From NCBI GenBank assembly GCA_030248215.1, contig JASANG010004073.1:248001-312000 (forward strand): a stretch of DNA of 64,000 bases, in the 5' to 3' direction. A program made the translations under genes and the position numbers. Shown in pieces: positions 19,599-31,942 of this stretch (positions within the stretch are counted from its first letter, which is position 1; each line of letters begins with the position of its first letter). The notes below the pieces were generated by a model. It worked only from the letters and a program-made list of their open reading frames with translations, had not been told where the DNA came from and ran no database searches. This DNA comes from Enoplolaimus lenunculus (taxonomy: Eukaryota; Nematoda; Enoplea; Enoplida; Thoracostomopsidae).

Positions 19599-20072
19599 AT
19601 ATTTTGAAAACATAAAGTTTGTTACTGTATTTATATTTTTAACAATTATAAATTCCGTTAATATCGAAACCAAGACCAGGTGTGAAGGACAGCTGTAAGC
19701 TTTTACGCTTTGTTTGGTTAATGATCTTAGCAAATATTGTATCAACTACACACTATGTCAAGCAATAGATTGAAAAAATCAGCAAATTTCAGCTAACTTC
19801 TGCGTTTAACTCTTTGAACTCTAGCGTTATTTACATGTAAATTAGCTTCACGTACTCAATAAGTTTCTTAACAAAACAAAGTTAGTTACGATTTATATAT
19901 TTCTAAATTTTAGAGAATATTAGCAAGATTTCATTCATCTAGGATATCGTGAAAAGGTCAAAACAATTCGAGGTATTTCAACCGACCGCAGCTAAGACAA
20001 GACCCAAAAAACCGTAAACCATTCTAGATGTATTTCGCCCCTGAAACGTTATGGTCACGCTTAAAAACAAAG
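19599..20072. other. AT-rich unique-looking spacer
   Basis: No gene, RNA or repeat family recognised. Confidence 0.35.
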
Positions 20073-20140
20073 GGTCCATGCGAAGATCAGGGGCGGAACG
20101 TTTTTCTGTGGGACTGCAATAGAGTGAGCTTACGCTAGAC
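20073..20140 (+). mobile_element. Group A MITE, left-end fragment
   Basis: GGTCCATGCGAAGATCAGGG, GCAATAGAGTGAGCTTACGC; the array and the right end are missing. Confidence 0.65.
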
Positions 20141-20389
20141 ATATGTGTTTTATACGCATTTTTGAGTGTTAGCAATGTAAGCCTTCTAAGCTCTCACTAT
20201 ACACCGGCTTCTGTCAACTTACAAATAGCCATTTTCCGCGTACAGTATCATATATGATGCGTCAATTGCTTGACCGATCATGCAAGGTTATAGTTAGAAA
20301 TGTACTTTCAAAATTTAAGTAATTTAAGTACGATTTAAAGCTTCGGATTCAAATTATTTCGTCCTGGAGTCATTGTTGCGCTACAATTA

Positions 20390-20512
20390 TAGGGATAATT
20401 GACATTTATGGACACTAATTAAGGTTTAGGGACTCTGTCCACTTACGGAATCTTATTAGTGATACGAACTCCTATTGATTGGAACTCAAAATGGGGACCC
20501 CTCTTATTAGTG
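20390..20512. mobile_element. Group J element, partial
   Basis: Shares ATTTATGGACACTAATTA, GACTCTGTCCACTTACGG and CTCAAAATGGGGACCCC with the full J copies at 28681 and 62225. Confidence 0.65.
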
Positions 20513-20978
20513 AGTGCCTAATTGCAGTGTTTCTCTACAAGTCATATACGAGTGTTCTTCAGGTAACATTATCCAGCTGCTCTTATAATCAAGTAAAAAC
20601 TGGTAAATTGTTTCAATTTTTTGTAAAAATTACCATCGGATTTTGATATATTTTTCAGGAACAGGAAAACTATTTATTTCTACGGATGTTATCGGGAGAG
20701 CGATTGTGTTTATTTTGCAAAGTACGCCGCTGTAGCTATTTGCAAATATTGAGTGCTCTACAAATACGGCTTCGAGGACACGTAGCGAGTGTAGGCGGGG
20801 CAACTTTCTGGTTCATTAGGATTCGTAAGTCTGGCTTTCGGTGGGTTAACACAGCTGTAGATTCTGAAAGAACTGTTGCAATTACTATATGATAAATGAT
20901 TGGTTCGTTGTTGCAGTGATTGCGTTCAGTTGTTATTTTATTATCTAAATCTAAGCATTAATAGTGGATATAGTTAGC

Positions 20979-21233
20979 CACTGTAAATTACAGTGAGTTG
21001 ATTTTAACTCAGAATGAGTTGAATCACTCAGTCTGAGTTAGGACTATCAGAACTCAAAATTTTGAGTTGATTCAATTCGTTCTGAGTTAATTAAGCAGCT
21101 CACCCATCGTCAACTCAACTAATCACAGTGAGAATCAAATCAACTCAGAGTGAGTTAAAGTTTACTGTTATTAACTCAGAAATAACTAACTTTCCATCTG
21201 AATTGATTAATTAACTCATTGGAATTTACAGTG
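20979..21233. mobile_element. Group F palindromic MITE
   Basis: CACTGTAAATTACAGTGAGT to CATTGGAATTTACAGTG with long internal inverted homology built from AACTCA/TGAGTT words. Confidence 0.82.
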
Positions 21234-21423
21234 CAGAGTTGTCTGCTTATCAAACTATTTTTCCACTTTTTCGCAAAAGGGGCCAAAAACGAGGTCAGTG
21301 GTGAACCCTGAAATGGAAGAGTACCAAATCCGACAAGGAATCACGATGTTGGGTACATAACCAAGAGTTAACAGACATGCAGAATAGTTTGAAAGAACTT
21401 CGCGAGCAAAACGAACAAGATAC

Positions 21424-21583
21424 CAGCGTAACAGTAGATTAAGCGTATTTCTGAGCCTAAACCTAAGCGTTGCAAAAATGTGTTACTAAGCCTAAGCCTA
21501 AGCAAAAATATGTAATCTAGAATCTAACCTACTCTTTTATGGACCCACCAGAAACCTGGACGCTCCTTTAAGTAACATGGGCC
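21424..21583 (-). mobile_element. Group B MITE, left terminus lost
   Basis: GCGTAACAGTAGATTAAGCG, CCTAAG units around GCAAAAATGTGTTAC, then CCACCAGAAACCTGGACGC and AAGTAACATGGGCC. Confidence 0.75.
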
Positions 21584-22430
21584 ATTTTGGAATAAATATT
21601 TTTAAATTTTATAAACACAAAACATTACTTTTAGTGGAGTTTTAGGAATGTCAACGAGACATTTTTATATTTTTCAGAGTATGACGACTGACTCAACAGA
21701 TAACCCTGGACTCACAAGCCTGCTAATAATCATTTTCAAATATTTAAAATTTAAAAACATTTCCAAATTGTCAAATTGTTAGCACAAAAATGTGGGCGTA
21801 AGTAAAGTTTTACTTTTCTGTACCACAGAACGCGTGAAAAACTCAAAATTATGCATATTTTACTGCACAATTTCACATCATAGTTTTGTTTCAACAACAA
21901 AACCTCAAAGTGAATTCGACGTATTTACCGCAAAATAATAAATGTTTAAGCTTATTTTAATAACAATAGCGTACCATGAAATACTGTTTATTATAGAAAA
22001 TTTGACTTTTTTTAAACAAAACACTAATTAGATTGTTTTTGCTACAGTTCTTCAACAAAAATAATATTAGGGGGGCTGTGAAGAATAAAATACTTTAATT
22101 GGATACAAAGTTTGCGGAATTTGACAACGTTTTTTGAAAAAAATATAGTTGATAGGCTTTAAACTCTAAATCTCATCCATATAATTAGGTGACTGTAGGT
22201 GGCTGTGCCACACTTAAACCTATTTCAAACTAAAAACTAAAACTAAAATAAAACCCTATATCAAAACCACACCTTAAGGGAGTCCCTGGCTCCACCTAGT
22301 CTCTCTTAGAACTTAAGTTAGGCTTAGGCGTTGCTACAAGGCGTAGAAATTGGTAAAACTATGCTATGGCGGCTGTGTCCGCAATGTAAACTTACCTGGG
22401 GCCCTGCGTGGCCATAGAACGGTATTGATT
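21584..22430. other. AT-rich stretch without recognisable features
   Basis: No exon-like frame or known family seen; short TTAGGC traces at ~22318. Confidence 0.35.
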
Positions 22431-22950
22431 AATGGTGCATATCGAGCTGGCTATATTTGCGCTTAACGACATAGCTAGGCTATGTCAGCACCAAAAATGG
22501 TGCTTTATATTGTGTGTCTCCGGCATGGTTGTTGTTGTTGTTGTAGTACCGGTTGGGTGGCTCTCGACCTCGACCGCATTGCGGACACCCAATTGTGGGT
22601 GTCGGCAAAAATGCAAATGAGGTCGAGATGCCGATATGGGTAGCCAGGACCGGAATCAGTGTTATCTTCTTGGCGGTTGCAAACGGTTGATATTTTTGGG
22701 TGCATTACACGTGTTTTATTTATTGCTGTTACTGAGTTTTACGGTTGGATCGAGCAAGACTGGTGTAAGTAGGACTTAACGGATTTAAATTTAAGATTGT
22801 CACGGTGGCTTAACATGTGAAGGAAATCAGGCATTACGGATTTAATTGGTGTTGCGCAGGGCGCAGGATCTACCCAGTATTGAATACTGGTGTTATGTGC
22901 TAAAAGGGAACTTGGGGTATTACCGGAGAACCTGGGAAAAGTAGTCTAGT

Positions 22951-23090
22951 AAATCTAACGGGGTTAGATTTATTATTCTACAACGGTTGGGCCAAATCTA
23001 ACGGGGTTAGATTGGTCGGAAATTTGGTGTAACTCTAACGGGGTTAGAGTACACGGTTTAACGGGGTGTAATTCTAACGGGGTTAGAATT
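22951..23090. repeat. Four palindromes around TCTAACGGGGTTAGA with covarying flanks
   Basis: Copies at 22951-22971, 22994-23013, 23032-23050 and 23070-23090 share TCTAACGGGGTTAGA. The flanking bases differ between copies but always pair (AAA/TTT, AA/TT, AC/GT, AAT/ATT), and a half-copy lies at 23056. Confidence 0.8.
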
Positions 23091-23188
23091 GCACGGATTC
23101 TGGAAAAACGGCAAAAGTATTTGGTACGGTAAAGCCAGTGGCTGGATTAAATCAGATTCAGACGTCGGCGTTAAGGATTCCGGCTCGG

Positions 23189-23405
23189 GTTACCAGTTAA
23201 ATTACATAACCTGTGATTTGCTGGCCTTTAATTTGGGTATTTCGTGTCTTACGGTTCGGGTACCAGTAAATTACATAACCTGTGATTTGCTGGCCTTAAT
23301 TTTGGTTATTTTGTGTCCCACAGGTCGCGGGTACCAGTTAAATTACATAACCTGTGATTTGCTGGCCTTAAATTTGGGTATTTTGTGTGTCATACGGGTT
23401 GCGGG
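23189..23405. repeat. Three tandem units of ~70 bp
   Basis: Units start at TACCAGTTAAATTACATAAC (23191), 23261 and 23332, each continuing CCTGTGATTTGCTGGCC. The whole of 22510-23430 reads as one unusual G-rich composite of unknown identity. Confidence 0.8.
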
Positions 23406-23575
23406 TTGGGATTTATAATAAACATTTACCGGCCGCGTTTTACTAAATCAGAGCGAATAGCATACATCGAGAAAAGAACTATACAGGCGATACAGGATAC
23501 AGGCTTAAGTCTAAATCACGAACTTCTCACAGTGACTTTATTAGAAAACGTTCAATGTTTCGCAACAAATAGTTC

Positions 23576-23801
23576 GACCCATGTAATGATCAGGGGCGGA
23601 ACGTTTTTCTGTGAGGTTGCAATAGAGTAGGCTTAAGCTTTAGAGTAGTTTTTTGCTTGGCTTAGGCTTAGGCTTAGGCTTAGGCTTAGGCTTAGGCTTA
23701 GGCTTAGGCTTAGGCTTAGGCTTAGGCTTCGGCTTAGGCTTAGGCTTATGCTTAGGCATATGCTTATAAATACTGTTCCACTCCTGTTCGGTGCAATGGC
23801 C
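23576..23801 (+). mobile_element. Group A MITE with 11 perfect TTAGGC units
   Basis: GACCCATGTAATGATCAGGG to TTCGGTGCAATGGCC, flanks AATAGTTC/AATTGTTC. The interior at 23662-23727 is eleven uninterrupted TTAGGC units, then a few with single changes. It is the most telomere-like array in the window. Confidence 0.9.
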
Positions 23802-24117
23802 AATTGTTCTTACTATTTAATAAGGTCCTATTATTACGAGGTTTTGTTTGCGGTTAGAATTTCTTCAAAATTACCTTCGTACCACAATTAGCAAAATGTT
23901 GACCATGCTAATTTTAGATACTTTTAAATTGTTCTTAAAATAACGTATTTTAAAACATTTAAAATATTTTATTTTGGGAAAATTTGCTTGCTAATGCAAA
24001 ATAAACTCTGCTTGTTAATTACTTAAATTCCAAGCTTTAATGGATGTTTACCCTCCCATGTTCAGATGCTAGGATTTATCTTATACAAACGGTTCCAAAT
24101 GTCATACGTAAGCTTAT

Positions 24118-24140
24118 TATATATATAATATATATATATA

Positions 24141-24233
<93 letters not shown>
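24118..24233. repeat. (TA)n microsatellite
   Basis: About 115 bp of almost pure TA dinucleotide. Confidence 0.97.
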
Positions 24234-24235
<2 letters not shown>

Positions 24236-24591
24236 TCCTGTGATTATGTATCGGAATGATTTTTTGAAGGCGTGAAAATATTAAGTCTGTACTTTAATTT
24301 TGGTAGACTGTCGCGTAGGCTAACAAACCAAGATACGTAACCAGTATACAATTAGGTTTCAAATCGTCTATAATTAAATCTCTTGAAGGTGGGACTGTGG
24401 TTTATTTTACTTGCATTTCTATGTTGGCAGCAAAGAAAATGCAAAACAATGCAGATTTTGGACGAATCATAAACGTCATTCATAGGAATCTACTAAATTT
24501 TCTATTGGTCAACGCGAAATTTTAATATTTTAAGAATAAAAAAATACGACGCTTTTACTCATTTAGGGTCAACGCAAACCGCCGAGGCGGA

Positions 24592-24860
24592 TCCAACACT
24601 GTTTGACAGGGGGTGGCGGGCTGGCCTTCGCCAAATTGTAAGGTAGGGATCTTTTCATTTTAGCACTAAAATTTTTCGAAGGGGAAAATTGTAAGGTTTT
24701 GCTGCAGAAACATTTCTGACGGTGAAAGTTGTATTTTTTCACAAAAAAATGTCTGAGTGGGAAAATTGTAAGGTATGAATCTTACCATTTTATCACAAAA
24801 AATTCTGACGAGGGCGTACGCCCCATGTCAACTTTTCGGATCCGCTAGTGCTTAGCGGCT
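24592..24860. mobile_element. Repeat element with GCGGATCC ends
   Basis: GAGGCGGATCCAACACTG at one end and TTTTCGGATCCGCTAGTGCT at the other, with internal repeats of AAAATTGTAAGGT and TTTCTGACG. A second copy lies at 45253-45405. Confidence 0.6.
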
Positions 24861-24956
24861 AAAGTGGGTGCAGCCCCACTTATTAAACTTTCAACCTCGC
24901 TTGTGTACTCATCTGACAACCTTTGGTGTCGCTCGTAAAACATTTTGGCAACAACC

Positions 24957-25126
24957 AGGCCAGTAGCCAACTCACCTTGCTAGCAGAGTTAAAAAACTTT
25001 CCGGAGCAGTATGTAAGGGTTTTCGATGACTTACAGGCAAGATTAAAGATTTTCTAGGGGGGAGGGGCAAAATTCTTCAAGGGGCAGGGGGGCTGAACTC
25101 CCTCCAGGCCCCATCTGACTACGCGT
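24957..25126. mobile_element. Group L element
   Basis: GGCCAGTAGCCAACTCACCT, GACTTACAGGCAAG, AGGGGGGCTGAACTCCC and CCATCTGACTACG mark the two ends of the family. Confidence 0.68.
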
Positions 25127-25574
25127 CAAGCAACAATCTGGCAATTTGAGCTGGCTACAAACCTAGCCTTAGGTCTTTAGGTTAAGGTTAGAAAAAAAAC
25201 TTAGACATATGTAAGCTTTTTTTCTTAACCTATGCCCAAACTTGGGAGTAAGCTTAAATGTGGGAAAAGTGGATAAAAGCCAAAGAAATATGTATCTTTA
25301 TTCACAAGTAAAGATCTGCCATCGCTGTCAACTCCAACGAAAAATTTATTAATTTTTGTCGCAAAAATCACATGATACAGTTTTGATCTCGCATTTGATT
25401 TAACAAAAACATTTTTTAAATTAAAGTTTCAACTCAAACTCCCTGGTTAAAATCACATATTTTAAGTAAATCAAATTAATGCCAAAACAAAATCAGGGGA
25501 AAAATTGACATGTTATTGGTACGGGCGTAACCCATTATTATATTTCGAGACATCATAAACTGCATGTAAACGCT

Positions 25575-25879
25575 TTAAGCCCCATTCACACGTGCAAGTT
25601 TTTGCAGCGAGAACTTCGCAGCTGCAATTTGCACGAAATTCTTGCAGCTGAAAGTATTTCCAAAGGAACAATCCGATTAACCAATCAAACTGCAGATGCA
25701 AAAAATTCAAGCGACTTACAACTGCATTCACAGTTGCGAATTATATTAAATTGCATGAATTGCAGTGAATAATTTGCAGTTGCACGAACTTCAAAGTTGC
25801 TTTGTGCCCAAAATTGCACATGCAAATTGCACTTGCCAGTTTTTTTCTGCAAAATCTTGCACGTGTGAATAGCGCTTTA
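25575..25879. mobile_element. Group I palindromic MITE
   Basis: TTAAGCCCCATTCACACGTG to GCACGTGTGAATAGCGCTTTA. Confidence 0.82.
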
Positions 25880-26702
25880 TCTTCGTTTTGTGTATGCCTA
25901 TGTGGAAATTTAACGTACCCTTATTCAGCCCAACATTTTTTTTGGGGGGGGGGCGGAATTTAGACAAATAAATATGTATATAGAGCGCATACCAATTCTA
26001 AATGCTGCACAAAAGGCTCAAAATGAATAAGGTATCTATATTCTTAACAAAGGTTCCACCCCGGATCTTCATGCCAATAGGCCTGCGGCATGGGCGTAAA
26101 CAATCGAGGGATAACAGAAATGGATATATTCTCTGTTTTACTTAGGTCCCCAACGGAAAACTCACCAGAAACAAATGTTCTACTGTGATATACATATAAA
26201 CACACATATATTTCGTCTCCGAGTGCCATCAGTTGATGGTGACATAATTAGTTTTCTAAACATGAGATAGGTGCTATATGCATTTGAGAATACGAACCCA
26301 CGTTATACTGGCAACTGGCCAATTTTGGCACTGTGACTGTGTATAGAATCATTCATTAGATGAATGAGACCTAGTGATTTAATTACTAGATTGTGTATTT
26401 AGAACAATAGTTAATAGTACGTTTAGAATGATTTTAGTAAACAAAACTAAACAATACAAATAAATAGTAATTTTAATTAGTGTAATTATATGCTCAGATG
26501 ATTTTAACTTACTCTTTCAAGGGGAAGTAATGTCAAATGAATGCAGCACCCTACCATTGGTTTAGTGATTTTTGACTAAACTGATGTACTCCTGCAATTG
26601 CAGATATTAAAATAATCCCCGCAGCGGAATGTAAACTTAAAACCTGTGTTGAATGTAGAATCTCGTAATTCAATGGTTCGAACGTTACAAAAATTGTCAA
26701 TG
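25880..26702. other. Spacer with one interspersed 40-bp motif
   Basis: 26250-26295 carries the motif ending ATTTGAGAATACG. Nothing else recognised; the open frames here look random. Confidence 0.35.
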
Positions 26703-27026
26703 GTTGAGTTTCCAAAGCACGTGCTAAATAATTACTTAACCATTTTGTCGTTTTTAAAAGCGTACTTAAGTTAAGCAAATGCTTATGTCGTTGACTAAAT
26801 GTGATATATTACAAAGTAACCGTTGAGGCATACTGACCTTGGTTGAATTGAAATTGTAGACTCATGGAGTCTGCTTAATATAATGCAAAACTATTACTTC
26901 CTTGTTATGACAATAGCACACATAGGCGTTTTTTGCTCAAAACGTTAAGTAATTATTTAAGTCGGTGACTTAAGTAATTACTCAAGTGTAACTTAAGGAA
27001 ATACTTAAGTAAGATTTCAGAAACCA
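26703..27026. mobile_element. Group Q palindromic MITE, second copy
   Basis: Shares ATTACTTAACCATTTTGTCG and TAAAAGCGTACTTAAGTTAA with the copy at 9478; right end TAAGTAAGATTTCAGAAACC. Confidence 0.7.
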
Positions 27027-27412
27027 AGCCACTAAATTATAATAACGGCTATTTACACACATTTGAGAATACGGGTCCACATCCGTAGGTTGTGGGTTAC
27101 AGCTGGGACTTTGTTTTAGTGCTATTACAGGTTTAAAAATTTCGAATTAAAATTTTTTAAAAATTTATAACTTAAATTGTCAATGAAGTTCTTCAAAGTT
27201 TTGAAACAGTTTCATCCAGTTACAAATATACATTAAATGCAGTGGTGGTCATAAGTCAAATTTTAACATTGTTCAAATTGGTCCTATAAAATAAGCATAA
27301 AATTAATATTTAGGGTATAGAAATTAATGATTATAGCGTGCCGATTATAATTATTAAGCTACCAGGTACTTTACACGTTTCGCCTGAAATGTTCTCCGAA
27401 AATCAGTATTAG

Positions 27413-27569
27413 TAATGCCCTATTATACGTGCAAGTTTTTGGTGCGAAAACTTGCAGGTACAAATTGCACGCAGAACTTGCATTTTTTGATCAGCCAATG
27501 AGAAAGCGGCTGGAATAAATTCAGTGAACTTCCATGGTTATTCACACATGCGAGCTAAATTCCTAGCTA
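27413..27569. mobile_element. Group I MITE, truncated
   Basis: Left half (ATACGTGCAAGTTTTTGGTG) continuing to ATTCACACATGCGAGC as in the copy at 2644, then cut by a group F fragment. Confidence 0.7.
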
Positions 27570-27609
27570 CACTGTAAATTCCAATGAGTTGATTAATCAA
27601 TTCAGCTTG
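27570..27609. mobile_element. Group F MITE fragment
   Basis: CACTGTAAATTCCAATGAGT plus TGATTAATCAATTCAGC only. Confidence 0.65.
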
Positions 27610-27836
27610 CGGGCCTATATAATAATGTTCTCTGGTGCTATATGTGCACGATTATGTATGTGTTTTAACATTACACACTCTGAACATACACAAGCAATAC
27701 CGCATATACCCACAAGCACCTTTAAAATATTTTTGAACTGATAGAAGCGAGCTAAATTTTTCTGTCTCTAAACCTATTCTGAGATTCGTGTATATCCTAT
27801 AACTGAAGTTTTTCGACCCCCAATCATAGGGCTGAC

Positions 27837-28027
27837 GGCCCATGTTACTTTAAGGGGCGTCCATATTTCCGGTGGGCCTATAAAAGAGTAGGTTTAGATT
27901 CTGGATTACATTTTTTTGCTGAGGCTTAGGCTTATGCTTAGGCTTAGGAATACGCTTTTGCAACGCTTAGACTTAGGCTTAGAAATACGCTTAATCTACT
28001 GTTACGCCCCTTACAGTAACATTGGCC
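27837..28027 (+). mobile_element. Group B MITE
   Basis: GGCCCATGTTACTTTAAGGG to CCTTACAGTAACATTGGCC with two short TTAGGC blocks. Flanks GGGCTGAC/GGGTTGTG match at five of eight. Confidence 0.82.
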
Positions 28028-28680
28028 GGGTTGTGACAATGGGTTTTAATCTTTAAAACTACTATTGAACCAGAACGGAATTTCGCGTTTAAAACGCCGT
28101 TTGTAAACATTGTCATTTTCTTCGGGCAATACAAAGACTGAAATTTCAGCAACACAAATATAAAAATAATATGAAAATCGGATATATTTTATTTTAATAA
28201 AACGTAAATTTTATTTCTGAACGCCTTTAGGACGGTTAATATCGTTGTTCGATATCTTGCGGCATGGTGTACGCAAGTTATTGTAGATTTTGTACATATA
28301 ATAATGTGTTTCAGCTAGAAAAAACAACTACAAGCAAACCCCATCTGCGCTGAATTTTAGGAGCGTTTCGAGAGAAAGGGCGAGGGACGTGACCACCCTC
28401 AATCCGTATTCGCTACTGTCGGATAAACAAAATGTTTCAGTGAACCATCATTAACGATTAGCCAATAGTATTTTAACAATTGATAGTTGTGTTACCGGGT
28501 GCCGGAACTGACCAATCAAAATTCGTCGGTACGCTTGTGCATGGGCTGGAAATATGGGCCTAAAAATTGTAAAAGTGAAATAAATCTTCAAGTATGAAGC
28601 TAGCAAACCAATCACCAATTGAGAACCTGATTCGGGAACCATGTTTTCAACTGCGGATGCTGTACTGACCCAAATTAAAG
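28028..28680. other. Spacer, no gene seen
   Basis: No repeat family recognised apart from the group J element that starts at 28681. Confidence 0.35.
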
Positions 28681-29068
28681 GGGGTAATAAGAGGGGTGTC
28701 TCCATTTTGAGTCCTTATCATTAGGAGTCCGTATCCCTAATAAAACTCCGTAAGCGGATAGAGCCTCTAAATCCTAATTAGAGTCCGTAAATGGCAATTA
28801 TACCAAATTGTAACGCATAAATGACTCCAGGAGCAAATAAAGTTGAGCTCAAAAACTTTAAAGCGTACTTAAGTTTTGAATGTAACATTCCAAAGTATAA
28901 GTTTGCATTATCGCTCAAGGTTTTGATGCAAGGCAAATAAGCGTTTAATTCAACGGATAGTTGCAATACCGGATAAATAAATAACAGTCCGTAACCGAAT
29001 AACAGGGAGATACCCTCTCGAGATGCCAAATAAATATCAGTCCCCCTCTTATTCGGGTCGCTACAGTA
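28681..29068. mobile_element. Group J element, long form (~390 bp)
   Basis: GGGGTAATAAGAGGGGTGTC at one end and TCTTATTCGGGTCGCTACAG at the other; it contains the family phrases for both ends plus ~200 bp of interior absent from the copy at 62225. Confidence 0.7.
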
Positions 29069-29680
29069 AAGGTAATCACCAGTTAAATGGGTTTTCAATC
29101 ATGCCAACTGTGGTATGTTTAAATCTGAAAATCTATTTAGAAGTAGGTTTGGCTAGATTTAAGTCCAACGTGGCAAAAAATTTTTCACTGCTTTCAAGTT
29201 ACTGGGCCTATCACCAACTGGTAAATATTGCTAAACACATTTGAGAATACGAGCACAGCTTTTAAACTGAGTTACACTCACTTTTCACGCTAAACGTTCG
29301 GTCGATGTGCGTGTCAAAATTTACTCAATCAACTTATAAGCACAAAAATTTACCCGACTACTCGCCCCCCCCTGAAAAGTTTCAATTTGCAGCATTATCC
29401 CCATGCTAATATAGTTCGGAGGTTGACGTTCTAAAAACTCCGATATTTAGATACTATATAGTTAAGTCGTGAAAAAAAATAAACGTCAGCCTATGCTTAA
29501 GCCTAATCCTAAAGATGGGTGTTTCCACTAGGAGATTCAGAGCGGGGAGCGGGATGATCGTACACCTCCCGTCAGAAGTTTTTGTGATAAAATGATAACG
29601 TCCCAACATTACAATTTTTCGCACAAAATGGCACATATTTAACATAGAGTAAAAATGCATTTCATGTCAGCGAGCACCCA
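29069..29680. other. Spacer with one interspersed 40-bp motif
   Basis: 29205-29255 is the motif (ACACATTTGAGAATACG). No gene seen. Confidence 0.35.
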
Positions 29681-29900
29681 CACTGCAAGAACTGGTGAAT
29701 CAAATTGACTCCCTCCGAAACAGGCTTTTCCGGACTACACAAACTGAGTCAAAATTTGACTCCACCGGAGTCGAATTCGACTTAATGAGTCGCTCAGTGA
29801 GTCAAATTTGACTCTGGCGGAGTCGAATTTTGACTCAGTTAGTGAGTCCGGAAAAGCCTATTTCGGGGAGAGTCAATTTGACTCACCATTTTTTGCAGTG
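29681..29900. mobile_element. Group E palindromic MITE
   Basis: CACTGCAAGAACTGGTGAAT to ACTCACCATTTTTTGCAGTG; nearly the whole element is an inverted repeat of GAGTCAA/TTGACTC words. Confidence 0.85.
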
Positions 29901-30589
29901 CAGTCAGAAATTTATAAATCCTCTTTCGGGTGCTTTTTAACTAAATACATCCTAATATTTAGACAACAAAGACAAATAAAGCTAGGACTAGTAAAATAGT
30001 ACTTTTACCTCTCCATGCTCCAAAATTGGACGGTTTAAGGTGGGGGGTAGAGATACATTCCCCGTAACACCAAATCAGTATATATATTTTTTCATATATT
30101 ATCATAACCATACTGCCATCTTAAACAATTATGTATAAATGAAAAATAACACTTTTGTATCAGAGCAGGTGTTTTTTGTTCCACGAAATTCAAAGAAACC
30201 AAGCCGAAAAATATATAAACCTTCATGAGTGCCGGCATGTACGTACTCAGGGTGGCAATACATCCGCACCCCCCTCTCTCGGTTCTGTAATCAAAATTTA
30301 CGTAGGTAGGTATACAAAGAGTAAAAAAGGGTCTATAGAAATTGGAAATTAGTAACTGCAGATAGCGAATTTCAAATGTCATCCATTAGGATCTATTTGA
30401 ATACTGTTATATCGATATTAAGACGGTACCTTTTAAGTATTTAAGCTGAAAACATAGAAATAATTTATATTCAAAGCTGTTCGCAAGCAAGATGTCAAAG
30501 TATATACTGTAAAAAAGGTCAGTATAGTGCACTTTTGTTATTAATATTAAGTTTTGTACTTAGAGACTGTTCGCAAGTAAGGCTAATGA
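29901..30589. other. Spacer, no gene seen
   Basis: A short CACCCCCCTCTC patch at 30260 and CTGTAAAAAAGGTCAG at 30508, a trace of the group U terminus. Nothing else supported. Confidence 0.35.
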
Positions 30590-30806
30590 TAAGGCTGTAT
30601 AATAGTAGATTAAGCATATTATTAAGCTTAAGCCTAAGCCATCGGAAAAAGTGTATTTCTAAAGCATATTCTTAAGCCTAAGCCATTGAAAAAAGTGTAT
30701 TTCTAAGCCTAAGCTTGAACCTGAGCGAAAAATGAAGTCTAGAATGTAAGCCTATGCTTTTACAGAGCCACCAGGAACCAGGACAGCCCTAAAAGTAACA
30801 TGGGTC
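30590..30806 (-). mobile_element. Group B MITE, diverged
   Basis: AATAGTAGATTAAGCATATT, two CCTAAGCCAT blocks with GAAAAAAGTGTATTTC, then CACCAGGAACCAGGAC and AAAGTAACATGGGTC. Confidence 0.7.
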
Positions 30807-30981
30807 ATAGTTCGTACTGAGTTAAAGGTTGGTGCTATCCGTACGGAAGATCAGAAATCCGCCTGGTGTACTCCGTCGACGTAGTTACGCGAATCACCGC
30901 CTAGCGCCGCGTTGCTATTTTTGAATCAAACGTTCGCACTTAATTTTCTACGGCTACGCAGACGGTAAGTATGCATTCCGC

Positions 30982-31166
30982 GGCCCACGTATAGAACAGG
31001 GCCGGAAAAGTAGTATAAGCATGTTCCTAAGCCTAAGCGTAAGCCTAAGCGTATGGATAAGCGTATTCCTAAGCCTAAGCGTAAGCAAAAAAATTAGTCT
31101 AAAGCTTAAACTGACTCTATTATAGCATCTCCTGAAAACGATCCGGCCCTGTTCTATACATGGGCC
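30982..31166 (-). mobile_element. Group C MITE
   Basis: GGCCCACGTATAGAACAGGG to CTGTTCTATACATGGGCC; CCTAAGCGTAAG units inside. No flanking duplication visible. Confidence 0.82.
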
Positions 31167-31306
31167 CTTAGGTTTAGGCTTAGCCCAAAGCAAAGGCTTC
31201 GGCGTAGATAAACTTTTTCGTAAGCGTAAATGTTTATACGAGACACAAACTAAAACCATGAAATTGTACCGTAACGGGTACAAAATACGCTACCCTTGGA
31301 GTAGGA

Positions 31307-31620
31307 CAAAGAGTGCATTATGACAAGAGTGCGCAACTCTTGGCGTCGCACATGGTACAAAATGTACCACCGGGCGTTGCGTTTTAGGCCGATCCCCCTT
31401 GTTTAGAGTGGGGGTCGCTATCACATGAATACCCCTAAATTACATTATAAGGGGACCATACTTGACGCCGCATACATAAACTGCCAAGGTTCGCACCGGT
31501 TGTACTCCCTCTAAATAAAGGGGGTAAGGCTAAAACACAACGCGTGCCGGGTGCATTCTTTTCTTCACAGAATGTAGCCAGTTATATACTCTTGTTGAAG
31601 TATGCATCATCCAATCTTGG
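31307..31620. mobile_element. Group G element
   Basis: CAAAGAGTGCATTATGACAA and AGAGTGCGCAACTCTTGG at the left; ATACTCTTGTTGAAG and GCATCATCCAATCTTGG at the right. The central arm pair GTTTAGAGTGG and CCTCTAAATAAAG is clear. Confidence 0.75.
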
Positions 31621-31942
31621 TCGAACGCATAAAAGCTTTGAAAATACTGCCACAAAATGTTATGAAAAATAGAATCACAATGTAAACACTTTGGGCGTAT
31701 AATTTGATTTGAAACCAGACACTTTGGAGCGAAACCGTATCAGTAGAGACGAGTATGACGTGATGTTGAGGCTCAGGTGTGACGTGAACCACACGTGTCA
31801 GTTGGTTCCTGTAAAACGTTGATGATTTATTGGTTTGATAGGCCCCCAGATCACTGGTTAGTTTCAGCTCTAACCCTAGGTATGCTTATTGCTGTGATTT
31901 AATGACGCGGCCGTATAACCGTTTACTGCCACATCCCAATAT

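Noticed and set aside
22505-23430. A solo LTR or other retroelement remnant
   Set aside because: The composite structure is suggestive in places, but I see no paired ends, target duplication or coding relic to support it.
23662-23727. A real chromosome end or a fusion scar
   Set aside because: The array is bounded by MITE termini and 8-bp flank duplications, and unique DNA continues on both sides.
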